Position numbers and translations under genes: made by a program. From B4-G1 sp964393895 (GTDB lineage Bacteria; Chloroflexota; Anaerolineae; B4-G1): 47,221 nucleotides of DNA. The notes under the pieces are model-generated. The model made no database searches. It was not told the origin of the DNA and worked only from the letters and a program-made list of their open reading frames with translations. The stretch covers positions 1-47,221 of the forward strand of contig CAYMWP010000018.1 in assembly GCA_964393895.1 (NCBI GenBank), read 5' to 3'. Shown here piece after piece: positions 12,301-19,804 of the stretch; position 1 is the stretch's first letter, and each line of letters starts with the position of its first letter.

Positions 12301-14403
12301 GGCGGCCACAAGGCTTACGATCCCGTGGTGGTGGATCAACTGCCGCGCGTCATCGAGAGCGGCGGCGCAGTCTCCAGCGCGCCCGCGTTAACTTATGTGC
12401 CGGGCAGTCTCTCCATCACCGGCGCCACTACTCAGACTGAGGTTATCTCGGCCGACGGCGGCGCCATCACCTGGACATTGAGCTCGGTGACGGCCACGTG
12501 CGGCGTGCCGACGGTCGCTATTCTCACCTTCAACGGCCGCGTGCTCGACCTGGCCGATAACGACGACGGCGATCCTCTCACCAACACCGTCACCATAGAT
12601 TACGCCGAAGGCTCCCCCTCCGGCCCCACCCGCCTCATCGGGGAGGAGAGAACGCTCACCCTGGTCGAGCCGGGCCTGGCGCTGGCCCACGCCGCGGAGG
12701 ATACGCAGAACCTGGGCATGGGGGATCTGGTGGCCGTCACCATCACCGCCACCAACTCGGGCAGCGTCACTCTCTACGACGTGGTGATAAGCGACACGCT
12801 GGGCAGTGGTTGGGTGGTGAACGACACCGGCGGTTCGCTGTTCACCCACACGCTGAGCAGCATAGGCGCGGGCGACTCGGTCGTGGCGCCCTTTACCGTC
12901 CGTGTGAACGACGACGTCGGGCCGGAGGTGACCCTCACGGCCACGGCCGAGGCCCGGGGCGACTCTCTGCCCGGCGCGGAGCAGTACGAGCGGACCTATA
13001 CCGTCACCGCGCCTCTCACCGCCACCACCGGGCCTCTCGATCTCGAGATCGGCAAGGAGGGCCCGGCGGTGCGCTCGCCCCACCAGGGTATCCGTTACAC
13101 CATCGGCTACACCAACACCGGCGTGGTGCGGGCCGAGGGGGTTCAGGTGGCCGACACTTTGCCGCCCTATCTGACCGACGTCGTCTATGTCGCCTCGGCC
13201 GGCGCGACGATGGAGCAGGTGGGGCAGACCGTCACTTGGACGTTGACGGCCCCGGTGAGCCGGAGCGTCAGCGGCCGCATCTGGATCACGGCCACCGTCG
13301 CCGGCGCGGCTCCGGAGGGGACTGTGCTGACCAACAGCGTCGCCATCACTACCACCAGCGCGGATCAGGACGGGGCGAACAACGACGACGCGGTCGCTAC
13401 CACCGTTCGTATGCCAGCGCTGATTATCACCAAGACGGCCGTGACGCCGTACACCGCCCGGTTGTTGACCTACACGCTCACCATATCCAACTCTGGGCTG
13501 GGCGACGCCACCGAGTTGTTCATCAGCGACACGCTGCCGTTGAGCACGACGTACTACTCTTGCGACGGCGGTAGCTGTGGGTTCGACGGAAGCGCTACAG
13601 TGACCTGGACGTTGCCGTTGTTGCCGGCCGGGGAGCAGGCGGACGTCACCTTTACTGTGCTGGTGGATAGCGACGCCTATTCGGGCACGGTCATCGTCAA
13701 CCCGACGTACGCCGTCACCTGCGTCCAGGGCGTGGGCGATGCGGGCGGGCCGCTCATCTCCACGGTGCCGCTGTGGAAAGAGTTGAGGCTGGAAGCGCCA
13801 GAGATGAACCAGGTTGTCTCGCCCGGCGATCAGGTGGTCTACACCCACACTTTGATCAACTGGGGCACTGTGATAGCGCCGACGGCCACGCTGACGGTGA
13901 GCGAGCCGCCCGCTGCTTGGTCTTTTACGCTACAGCCGACCCAGGTGGTCGGGCTGGACGTGGGCGCGGACGCGGGCCGGATCGTCACCCTGACGGTGCA
14001 GTCACCTCCCGGCGCGGGGTACGCGGTAGCCGTCATCACGGCCACCTGGCAGGGAGAGGCGGGCGTTTACGCCACGGCCGTGGATACGACGACCATCGGC
14101 TGTATCCCGGTCTCGGGGGTCGCGATAGACTATAGCCCCACGGCGCCCCTGATCGGTCAGACGGTCGCTTTCACCGGTTCGGCCTCTGGCGGCACGCTTC
14201 CGTTCACCTGGGCCTGGGACTTTGGCGATGGAGACACGGCCAGCGGGCAGTTCGCCACCCACGTTTACGACGATGACGACTCGTACGTCGTAGAGTTGAC
14301 CGTGACCAACTGCGACGGTGTGTTCGATGAATCGGTTCAACGCACCATCATCGTCGCTCCGTATCAGATCTATCTGCCGCTGACGTTGCGGAACTATCAA
14401 TAG
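6301..14403 (+). CDS. Giant secreted beta-helix/DUF11 protein, C-terminal part
   Basis: Continuation of the gene starting at 649; the frame is open from 6145, and the GTG at 6301 is only the first possible start and has no ribosome site. Five further NEW3-like repeats run to about 8130. Beta-helix modules 5, 6 and 7 start at about 8134, 9535 and 10756 with (T/V)RYV(A/D), a Cys-rich PC-TVQ-AVD segment, and LTL-GGY. DUF11-type repeats with the (V/I)TDTLP signature separate modules 5 to 7 and fill about 11830-13760. A PKD domain (WAWDFGDGDTASG) lies at about 14100-14360, and the protein ends IYLPLTLRNYQ. There is no C-terminal membrane anchor, LPXTG or type IX signal, so secretion with cell-surface retention by an unknown route is likely. 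The protein is rich in Thr, Asn, Ser and Gly and so a plausible glycosylation substrate for the next locus (inference). Similar modular proteins are known from Chloroflexota, with unknown roles. Confidence 0.85.
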   Translation: MTLGPGESRMIWFTATVPAGTGLMVNQVTVTAEGSCSGLHVTEHTIIVNQEPGLTLVQDEADVALPGSTIRYEHRLTNTGNWWDNTITVTNHSDPDWTVTITPEDINLAPHGESGDWVTVTVEVAVPEDATCGVTNTTAITAISYAGYYAPDYEIVMVSVEDFTTVDTVPGVEFAPDRTSNVNSNPSQEIVITYTHRFTNTGNCPDDFDFLYHSSQGFDVTVAPNPVHLQPDEVADVTVYVTVPPTTTTDLLVDTTIVTGQLDVGLPREAVVDTTIVNQAAGVDLAPDNTATITQPASAEIQVLYTHTLTNSGNYSDTFDLTWANEDGWQTTVNGQSGQPVEVTVGSNLTTSVQVATILPEWVYTITNRTVVTAASQFSPTVTGSAMDTTVVRRPGVLLWPDYEQNVGPGDVITHVHWLTNVGGVSDSYVITYHSDLGWGAVAPATVSTLLPGEGTTITATISVPSGTDILSGTGDTLVVTATSQITSVVYDTAEDVTVVPYVPGAEIAPNPAYGQTNANTPIVYTHTLTNTGNYTESFHLQMWSEFANATVNPEWVLDLGPGESYWPVVVTVLLPTHAAAGETEETQLLVSFAGERVVGHDYTLVTPMPGTRYVARDGTDDNNSCLAPYEYGPCATVQQAVNQALTGDEARVAQGVYTDVHATGAYTQVVYLDKGITLRGGYTTGDWDASDPVNNATVLDAAGQGRVVYLTGYITPTIEGFHLQRGYVEGEGAGVYIGPGVEPVVRHNFIHSNTAASIEGQGGGVYYDVSGTSGDLVLERNIVYSNTAHLGGGFYVFGFGSAQRVWNNVLYHNTGVYGGGLYLSSDDAAVWNNTFYSNTAPNGGGICINGGSPSVSNTILAENAAYGIYKVYGSGGSPQLDYNLVWANSPGNFYEVSPGSHTITTTPGFVDAASYDFHLRSNSNALEMGDPGGTLPDVDLDGNSRPLPAAGRHDIGAYENGLQSAKTAVEYVPAGGTLTYTIVITNSGQAHRNILITDRLHDYVDLSGVSSTPPGSSSYDDHTVSWEGVVYSDTTAVVTVTTTVTEWLVAGTTITNVAEINYVPGSVVTTVVTGTHGTRYVAETGHDTSGGVGNNCMRLDMPCRTIQQAVDHALAGDEVRVASGTYTGTTQVVYLGKDLTLTGGYTPTLPTWTYDPSASTTTLDAQGNAGVVVANSATGRLSGLHIVNGADGVDVDAATVVISQCHIYNNTDGVDVNGGSYTMINNVVAHNSGAGVRTAGGSTGSLLHNTFARNATAGVIVNDTARFTNTVFYDHDVGVNVTAGSAYLSHTLWYSNTANQGNVVSSTNWFDQDPRFEDPDGVNYHIQPGSSAIDKGLDTWLGEDIDGDGRPLLQHPDLGADEFALVIAKSAPASAHPDQVITYSIMLQGGESGLVLTDTLDAYLTLVGAVECDVGSCGYLAAQRAVTWNGDAPADHPIYITYTAQITSWLAPGVQILNDAQVLIAGDVHNTNQVATTINAMSGVRYVDAATGLDMDGGSGNNCLASWKPCATVQWAVDQAQADDTVKVASGDYTGAGSEVVGLSKDLTLIGGYAASDWDASAPETNPTYLNGQNSRRAVVVTGTVDVTIDGLHLRNGSASDGGGLYVNGATVTLANSQVHDNATSNDGGGIYATNADLTLSANRIYGNTAGGYGGGVRVESGDNLTIERNVILDNAANYGGGASIHATDVAMVNNIVGANQASSGGDGLLFDGSGSGDLRHNTIADNDGDGVRVGAFTLALTNTILSGHTVGVVTSHGSASVSADHTLLDGNVSDYDSSGGGSISHSNDVTGSPNYRDQAGMDYHITGSSAAGGAGADAGVSTDIDGETRTSPPDIGADQYNLRTDRWASSTELAPCQTMTHTLALANVADSLIPGVVLTDTLPEEVTYNSGSLTYTAGSGAYLAGSPAAITWVGDVAAQSSVYITYTVNVNPYLGDGSAITFTASISDPVSAFPGNPLTATVRTIPAAIRKEAEGAVSLAGQATIGELVTYTVVYTVPGGHKAYDPVVVDQLPRVIESGGAVSSAPALTYVPGSLSITGATTQTEVISADGGAITWTLSSVTATCGVPTVAILTFNGRVLDLADNDDGDPLTNTVTIDYAEGSPSGPTRLIGEERTLTLVEPGLALAHAAEDTQNLGMGDLVAVTITATNSGSVTLYDVVISDTLGSGWVVNDTGGSLFTHTLSSIGAGDSVVAPFTVRVNDDVGPEVTLTATAEARGDSLPGAEQYERTYTVTAPLTATTGPLDLEIGKEGPAVRSPHQGIRYTIGYTNTGVVRAEGVQVADTLPPYLTDVVYVASAGATMEQVGQTVTWTLTAPVSRSVSGRIWITATVAGAAPEGTVLTNSVAITTTSADQDGANNDDAVATTVRMPALIITKTAVTPYTARLLTYTLTISNSGLGDATELFISDTLPLSTTYYSCDGGSCGFDGSATVTWTLPLLPAGEQADVTFTVLVDSDAYSGTVIVNPTYAVTCVQGVGDAGGPLISTVPLWKELRLEAPEMNQVVSPGDQVVYTHTLINWGTVIAPTATLTVSEPPAAWSFTLQPTQVVGLDVGADAGRIVTLTVQSPPGAGYAVAVITATWQGEAGVYATAVDTTTIGCIPVSGVAIDYSPTAPLIGQTVAFTGSASGGTLPFTWAWDFGDGDTASGQFATHVYDDDDSYVVELTVTNCDGVFDESVQRTIIVAPYQIYLPLTLRNYQ

Positions 14404-14467
14404 GACAAATTGGCGATTTGTCCCACGCAACAGGTGCGGCGCACTTTGTCAGTGCGCCGCACTTGTG
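14403..14467 (+). terminator. Tandem hairpins after the giant gene
   Basis: Two hairpins follow the stop codon. GGACAAAT (14403-14410) pairs with ATTTGTCC (14416-14423), and a 12-bp GC-rich stem joins 14434-14445 to 14451-14462 around TTGTC. The second is followed by TTGTGT, a weak U tract. Probable transcription end of the giant gene. Confidence 0.65.
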
Positions 14468-14473
14468 TATAAT
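14446..14473 (+). promoter_or_regulatory. Promoter of the surface-glycan locus, overlapping the terminator
   Basis: TTGTCA (14446-14451), 16 bases, then TATAAT (14468-14473) is a near-consensus sigma-70 promoter. Its -35 box is the loop plus first stem base of the preceding terminator hairpin, and its spacer is the 3' arm. It would start transcription about 80 bases before the GT2 gene. Motif-based. Confidence 0.6.
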
Positions 14474-14559
14474 GGGTGAGGATGTCGCTTGGCACAATTG
14501 TCAAATCCATGCGACTCTGCTCGACCAGGTTGTAACGGAGGGGGAGGGGAGGTGTATTT

Positions 14560-15459
14560 GTGGAAGCGACTACTATCGTTATTCCGGCTTATAACGAGGG
14601 GCAGGCCATCGGTGTTGTACTGGAGCAATTGTCAGAGGTCGCGAGTTGTACCGGAGCGCCTTGTGAAATCATCGTGGTGGACGACGGATCGCGGGATGCA
14701 ACGGTCGAGATAGCAGAACGATTCGACGGGGTGGCTGTGTTGCGCCACCGGGAGAATAGGGGATACGGAGCGGCAATCAAAACCGGTATCCGCCACGCAC
14801 AGCACGATCTGATCTGTATCACCGACGCCGATGGCACTTATCCTGGCGAACGCATCCCCGATCTCGTTGCCCACTTGGTTGAGGGAAAATATGATATGGT
14901 GATAGGCGCTCGGGTGGGAGAAAAGGTCTCCATTCCCCTCGCCCGCCGCCCGGCAAAGTGGGCTATTGGCCGGCTGGCCGGTTACGTGGCCGGAGCACCT
15001 ATCCCGGATCTGAATTCCGGGCTGCGGATATTCCGCCGCGATGTAGCCCTGCGGCTCTTGAGAATGTTGCCCGATCAATTCTCCTTCACAACAACCATCA
15101 CTCTGGCGATGCAGGTCAACGGATATCTGGTGGACTATGTGCCTATCAATTATTATGCGCGGGTTGGCCGTTCCAAAATTAGACCCGTTCAGGACACGCT
15201 CAACTTTGTGCAGTTGGTGTTACGCATCGGTTTGTATTTCGCTCCGCTAAAGGTATTCTTACCTGTCAGTATTGTGCTGATGCTCCTGGCGACAGCTTGG
15301 GCGCTGTTCAGCAAGTTCGTGCTTGGGAAATTGGCCGACGTGAGCACACTGGTGATCGCCATGACCGGCTTCCAGGTGGCAGTCATCGGTATGCTGGCCG
15401 AATTGATCAACCAGCGGATGCCCAACTATTACGTAGAGGGCGCTGACGACCGACCATAA
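14560..15459 (+). CDS. GT2 glycosyltransferase, polyprenyl-phosphate-sugar-synthase-like
   Basis: Probably transfers a sugar from a nucleotide donor to a polyprenyl phosphate at the inner face of the membrane, as DPM1/DPG-synthase-like GT2 enzymes do; donor sugar unknown. The GTG start is fixed by a strong purine-rich ribosome site (GGGGAGGGGAGG, 7 bases upstream). GT-A fold motifs: IVIPAYNEG at residues 6-14, VVDDGSRDAT at 39-48, and the metal-binding DAD at 89-91 followed by GTYP. The acceptor-side segment LNSGLRIFRR is at 151-160. Two membrane segments follow at about 222-250 and 260-285, a usual layout for this subfamily. It is the first gene of a plus-strand run of glycan genes and the likely source of lipid-linked donor for the GT-C proteins downstream (inference). 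An undecaprenyl-phosphate glucosyl- or mannosyltransferase is equally possible. Confidence 0.85.
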   Translation: MEATTIVIPAYNEGQAIGVVLEQLSEVASCTGAPCEIIVVDDGSRDATVEIAERFDGVAVLRHRENRGYGAAIKTGIRHAQHDLICITDADGTYPGERIPDLVAHLVEGKYDMVIGARVGEKVSIPLARRPAKWAIGRLAGYVAGAPIPDLNSGLRIFRRDVALRLLRMLPDQFSFTTTITLAMQVNGYLVDYVPINYYARVGRSKIRPVQDTLNFVQLVLRIGLYFAPLKVFLPVSIVLMLLATAWALFSKFVLGKLADVSTLVIAMTGFQVAVIGMLAELINQRMPNYYVEGADDRP

Positions 15460-15469
15460 TCGGGAATCA

Positions 15470-16831
15470 ATGAGCAGGTTTCCAATGAGCGACGCCTTTT
15501 CAAGAATATCATCACAGGTCATAGATGCTGGCTTGTGCACGCACTGTGGAACCTGCGTGGGGTTGTCTGGCGGTACGCTGCAAATGCGCTCGACTCCTGA
15601 CGGCCCGCTCCCCGCTGCTACTCCCGGAAAGCAACCCCGACTCGACCAGATGGCGTATGAAGCCTGTCCTGGCAAGGGAATCCACTATCCTACAGCCTGG
15701 CGGGATTTATTTGGCAAACATCCGCAGAATTGGCTGATTGGCTGCTACCAGCGGCTGTTCGTCGGGTACTCGCTCGTGCCCGAGATTCGCCGGAGAGGCG
15801 CTTCTGGCGGCGTCATCACCCAGACGTTGATCTATTTACTGGAAAAGGGGCTCGTTGACGGCGCCGTCGTTTTATGCCAGGGCCGGCCCAAGCCGTGGCG
15901 CGCGGAGCCTATCATCGCCCAATCGGTGAAGGAGGTTAGAGCAGCCAGCCAGAGCGTGTACGTGCCCGCACCGGTGAACACGATCCTGGCGGATATGGAG
16001 ACCTTTGACGGCAGATTAGCATACGTCGGACTGCCCGATCAGGTGGCCGCCTTGCGTCAACTGCAAAAACTGGGGCACCGAGGGGCGTCAAAGGTGGATT
16101 ACGTCCTCGGTCCCTACGTTGGTACGAGTATGTACTTTGGGGCGGTCGAGAGCTACCTCAGGTCAAACGGGATAGACGATTTGAACGAGATTATCGAGCT
16201 GAGATACCGTGAGGGTGAGTGGCCGGGCTACCTGCAAATTCGGACCCGTTCGGGCCTGGTGCTCAGGGCTAGGAAATTCTACTACAACTATTTGATCCCT
16301 TTCTACATTACGCAGAGCAGCCTGTTGGCAGTGGACTTTACCAACGAGTTGACCGACGTATCGGTCGGCGATGCCTGGCACCCGCGATACGAGAAACAGG
16401 GAGGCGGGTTTTCAGTTGTAGTGGCCCGTTCGAAAAAGGGAGAGTCTCTGTTAGCCTCTATGCAGCAAGATGGGGCGTTAACCCTGGAGGAAATTGCTTT
16501 AGCAGAAGCTTTATCTATGCATGCCCACATGTTTGATTTCAAGAAGCGGGGCGCGTTCATCCGCCAGAGTTGGCGGAATGGAAGAGGGAGGCGGGTGCCT
16601 GACTATGGCTACCGTCCGACGTCCATCCCCTTCTCGCGCAGGGTAGTTGAGCTGGGCATCGCCTTTGTCTTTGGAATATGTCGCACGCGCTTTGCCAGAA
16701 AGATGGTCGAGTTAGTTCCGTTGAGTTTGATTGGATTCTCGTTTGACGTGTTGCGCCGAGCCTGGAAGAAAGCATCCCAACCTGCAAAGCGCAAGGGAAT
16801 GAATGATGTTTCCTTCGAAATAGTCACATAA
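15470..16831 (+). CDS. FrhB-type protein (coenzyme F420 hydrogenase/dehydrogenase beta-subunit family)
   Basis: Predicted flavin and iron-sulfur oxidoreductase of the FrhB/FdhB family (N- and C-terminal FrhB domains). CTHCGTC at residues 23-29 gives three closely spaced cysteines, and a further CPGKG near residue 66 completes a likely [4Fe-4S] site. RRGASGGVITQ near residue 105 is the conserved family segment. Length (453) is normal for the stand-alone versions. It begins 10 bases after the GT2 gene and is followed after 12 bases by a methyltransferase, so all three are likely co-transcribed. Family members inside polysaccharide loci are common, but their substrate is mostly unknown; redox modification of a sugar or lipid intermediate is inference. 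The ribosome site is weak, and ATG at 15485 is an alternative start. Confidence 0.8.
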   Translation: MSRFPMSDAFSRISSQVIDAGLCTHCGTCVGLSGGTLQMRSTPDGPLPAATPGKQPRLDQMAYEACPGKGIHYPTAWRDLFGKHPQNWLIGCYQRLFVGYSLVPEIRRRGASGGVITQTLIYLLEKGLVDGAVVLCQGRPKPWRAEPIIAQSVKEVRAASQSVYVPAPVNTILADMETFDGRLAYVGLPDQVAALRQLQKLGHRGASKVDYVLGPYVGTSMYFGAVESYLRSNGIDDLNEIIELRYREGEWPGYLQIRTRSGLVLRARKFYYNYLIPFYITQSSLLAVDFTNELTDVSVGDAWHPRYEKQGGGFSVVVARSKKGESLLASMQQDGALTLEEIALAEALSMHAHMFDFKKRGAFIRQSWRNGRGRRVPDYGYRPTSIPFSRRVVELGIAFVFGICRTRFARKMVELVPLSLIGFSFDVLRRAWKKASQPAKRKGMNDVSFEIVT

Positions 16832-16843
16832 GGACAGATAAAG

Positions 16844-17614
16844 ATGGCAAAAGGATTCCTGGGAAGGACGCTGGAAGAGATACGACATTGGATGAGGACG
16901 GATTGGTCTCTTACCGAGGTGGCGGAGCACTATGACCATCTTGCCCAGGATTATGACGCCATCAACGAATCAACCGACGCTCACTTTCGGCGCTTTACCG
17001 ACGCGCTACGTCTCGCTCGCCTGCCTGACCAGGCTCGCGTGCTAGAGATATTCGCCCGTACCGGAGAGGGGATGGCTTATTTCTACCAGCAAGGGAAGGT
17101 AAGCTCGGCGGTGTGCGTGGGAGTCTCTCTCAAGATGGGCGAGATCTGCCAGCAGCAGTTACAAGAGATTGGATTGGAGGACTTTGAATGGATACAGTTC
17201 TCTGATTATACCCTGCCTCTTGACGACGACGAGTTCGACGTGGTGCTCTTTCTCGAGACGGCCGAGCACGTCCCGCGGCCAGAGAGACTGGTCATCGAGC
17301 TGGGGCGTGTGATCAAGCCTGGCGGAACGATGATTCTCAGCACTCCCAACGTCTTGTGGGAACCAGTCCACGCCCTGGCCGCCATCACCAAGCTGCATCA
17401 CTCGGAGGGGCCGCACCGCTTCATTCGTTACAAAAGATTGCTGGCGATGGTAGAAAAAGCCGGGTTCCGGGTGCAATACGCCGAGACGAACGTGCTCATT
17501 CCCGAAGGCCCCAGGTGGTTGATTAGACTGGGCGAGCGGTTAGAGGCACGCATGAAACGCTATTTAATGCCCTGGATTGGATTGCGCAGAATGTTGATCT
17601 GTCACAAGCTATAG
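16844..17614 (+). CDS. Class I SAM-dependent methyltransferase
   Basis: Soluble methyltransferase of the UbiE/Methyltransf_11 type. The SAM motif VLEIFARTGEG is at residues 66-76 (a slightly degenerate GxGxG), the post-motif acidic segment is DEFDVVLFLETAEHV at about 129-143, and the conserved VIKPGGTMILSTPN is at about 156-169. The ATG has AAGGA 9 bases upstream. Its place between glycan-assembly genes suggests methylation of a sugar or lipid-linked sugar; acceptor unknown. The length of 256 residues is normal for the class. Confidence 0.85.
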   Translation: MAKGFLGRTLEEIRHWMRTDWSLTEVAEHYDHLAQDYDAINESTDAHFRRFTDALRLARLPDQARVLEIFARTGEGMAYFYQQGKVSSAVCVGVSLKMGEICQQQLQEIGLEDFEWIQFSDYTLPLDDDEFDVVLFLETAEHVPRPERLVIELGRVIKPGGTMILSTPNVLWEPVHALAAITKLHHSEGPHRFIRYKRLLAMVEKAGFRVQYAETNVLIPEGPRWLIRLGERLEARMKRYLMPWIGLRRMLICHKL

Positions 17615-17623
17615 CGAGACCTT

Positions 17624-19684
17624 ATGCACCACAATCCCTTTACTCCCCAACCTAAATGGTGGGTAAAAGTCGCCGCCGTGTTCTTGTGGTTGTTCACTGT
17701 GGTGGCGGTCTACTTTTGGGCGCACAAGCCCTTTGATGCGAACATTGTCACCGGATTGGGACGGTCGTTGTTGAGCGTGGCTGGCTGGCTGGGAATCACC
17801 TTGCTGGGCGCGGCATTGGGGCGGCGCGTGTTGGGTGGATTGCTAGACGACGAATGGCCGGTCACGCGGCTGGCCCTGTCGGCCGGAGCGGGACTGGGGC
17901 TGCTTGCGCTGCTGGTGCTGGGCCTGGGAGCGGTTGGGCTGCTGCTACCAGCCGTCGCCTGGGGATTGGTACTGGCGCTGGGCGGGATGCTGTGGCGTGA
18001 CGTGCGGGCGTCGCTGGCCGACCTGCGGACAGTGCGCTTGCCTCGCCCCGTGAGCGGTTTCCAGCGCTGGCTGGCGATATATGGCTTTGTCAGTTTACTG
18101 CTGACCTTCCTGACCGCGTTGACCCCGCCGACCGGCTGGGATACGCTCGTCTACCATCTGACAGGCCCTCGTCTTTTCGCGGAGGCACGCCGGCTGGTGC
18201 ATCCCATTGACCTGCCGTACCTGGGTTTCCCGCAGTTGAGCGAGATGCAATTCACGTTGGGCCTGTTGCTCGTTGGAGAGCGGGTGGCTCCCCTGCTGCA
18301 TTTTGGTTATGGGCTGCTGGCCCTGATTATCACGACCTCATTGGCCAAGTGTGCCTTTGGCAACCGCGTGGCCTGGCTGGCGGCAGCGCTGCTTCTATCG
18401 GTCCCCACCCTCTTCACACTGATGACCTGGGCCTACGTGGATGCCGCGCTCCTATTCTATACCACTGCCGCTTTCTATGCCTTTCTCCGCTGGCGCGAAG
18501 GAGCGCCAGAAGGGCAGCCAGGCAATTGGCGGTGGCTGCTGCTGGTGGGGCTTTACTGCGGATTCTGCGGTGGGATCAAGTACACGGCTGTCCTGATACC
18601 AGTCGCTCTGGGACTGAGCATAGTCTGGGTTTCACGCCGCGATGGCATCCGCGCCATTGCCGGGCGGCTGGCGTTGGTAGCGCTCGTCGCCGCCGCCGTC
18701 GTATTGCCCGGGTTGCTGGAGAACCTATTGACCACGGGCAACCCGGTCTATCCGTTCTTTTTTGCCAACGGCATATACTGGGACGAGTGGCGCGGCTGGT
18801 GGTACGACCGACCTGGCACCGGCCTGGCGACCACCGCCCCCTGGCGGCTACTGATCGCCCCGCTGGAAGCGACTGTCCTGGGCACTCGGGGCACCGTCTT
18901 CTACGAAGCCACCATCGGCCCGCTGTTGCTGCCCAGTGTGGCATTGCTCGCCCTCGTCTGGCGCGGGCTCAAGCGAGAGGAAAGAGCCGTCGCTGGACAC
19001 ATGCTCCTGTTCTTTGGCGTGAACTATGTCTTGTGGCTGAACGGACTGGCCCGCACGGCGATGCTCCTGCGGACGAGGTTTCTGTTCCTGGTCTTTGGCG
19101 TGGCAGCGGTCTTGGGGGGTGTCGCTCTGGACCGGCTGAGAGGCCTGCGCCGTTCGCAACTGGCCGTTGACTGGGTGGTGCGGATGGTGGCCGGCCTGAC
19201 GCTGGTGTTGCTACTCTTCTCAATGTCGGTCGAGTTCCTGGAGACCAATCCCCTGCCCGTCATCCTGGGGCTAGAGTCGCGCGAGGATTACCTGACCCGC
19301 CGGTTGGGGTGGTACTATGCCACTATTGAGTACATCAACCAGGAACTGCCATCCGATGCCCTCGTTCTATTCCTGTGGGAGCCACGCTCTTACCATTGCC
19401 AAGTGGAGTGCCGGCCGGACGCGATGCTCGACCGCTGGCTCCACTCGGTGCACATCTATGGACACAGCACAGAGGCTATAGCCGATGCCTGGCGAGCAGA
19501 GGGAGTGACCCACGTGCTGTTGTATCGGACCGGTTACCAGACTATCATTGAGGCTGGCTTCGACCCGGTCACTGAAGAGGACCGAACGACGTTGGCAACG
19601 CTGTTGAACAAGGAAATGACGCCAATCAAGGACTTGGGCAACGTGTACGAACTGTACGTTTTCCAGGAAACAGGCAGCCCGTGA
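17624..19684 (+). CDS. Polytopic membrane glycosyltransferase-like protein (GT-C fold)
   Basis: Large integral membrane protein (686 residues) with about a dozen hydrophobic segments and a periplasmic-type C-terminal domain after residue about 540. The segment PTGWDTLVYHLTGPRLF near residue 168 resembles the acidic, substrate-binding first-loop motif of lipid-phosphate-sugar-dependent GT-C enzymes (ArnT/PMT/DUF-type), but here it follows several extra N-terminal helices. Start ATG lies 9 bases after the methyltransferase stop, so it is part of the same operon. Specific sugar and acceptor cannot be told from sequence. It might be a GT39-like transferase or an inactive relative. Confidence 0.7.
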   Translation: MHHNPFTPQPKWWVKVAAVFLWLFTVVAVYFWAHKPFDANIVTGLGRSLLSVAGWLGITLLGAALGRRVLGGLLDDEWPVTRLALSAGAGLGLLALLVLGLGAVGLLLPAVAWGLVLALGGMLWRDVRASLADLRTVRLPRPVSGFQRWLAIYGFVSLLLTFLTALTPPTGWDTLVYHLTGPRLFAEARRLVHPIDLPYLGFPQLSEMQFTLGLLLVGERVAPLLHFGYGLLALIITTSLAKCAFGNRVAWLAAALLLSVPTLFTLMTWAYVDAALLFYTTAAFYAFLRWREGAPEGQPGNWRWLLLVGLYCGFCGGIKYTAVLIPVALGLSIVWVSRRDGIRAIAGRLALVALVAAAVVLPGLLENLLTTGNPVYPFFFANGIYWDEWRGWWYDRPGTGLATTAPWRLLIAPLEATVLGTRGTVFYEATIGPLLLPSVALLALVWRGLKREERAVAGHMLLFFGVNYVLWLNGLARTAMLLRTRFLFLVFGVAAVLGGVALDRLRGLRRSQLAVDWVVRMVAGLTLVLLLFSMSVEFLETNPLPVILGLESREDYLTRRLGWYYATIEYINQELPSDALVLFLWEPRSYHCQVECRPDAMLDRWLHSVHIYGHSTEAIADAWRAEGVTHVLLYRTGYQTIIEAGFDPVTEEDRTTLATLLNKEMTPIKDLGNVYELYVFQETGSP

Positions 19685-19804
19685 AAACAGGTCGTGTTCT
19701 TCCCTATCCAGCCCCACCTATTTTACGGCGGGGCGGCCTGCCGTTCTGGTTGATGTCCAGAGAGCAAAGTGTCAGGGGCTTTCCAAACGGACCTAAAATG
19801 AACC

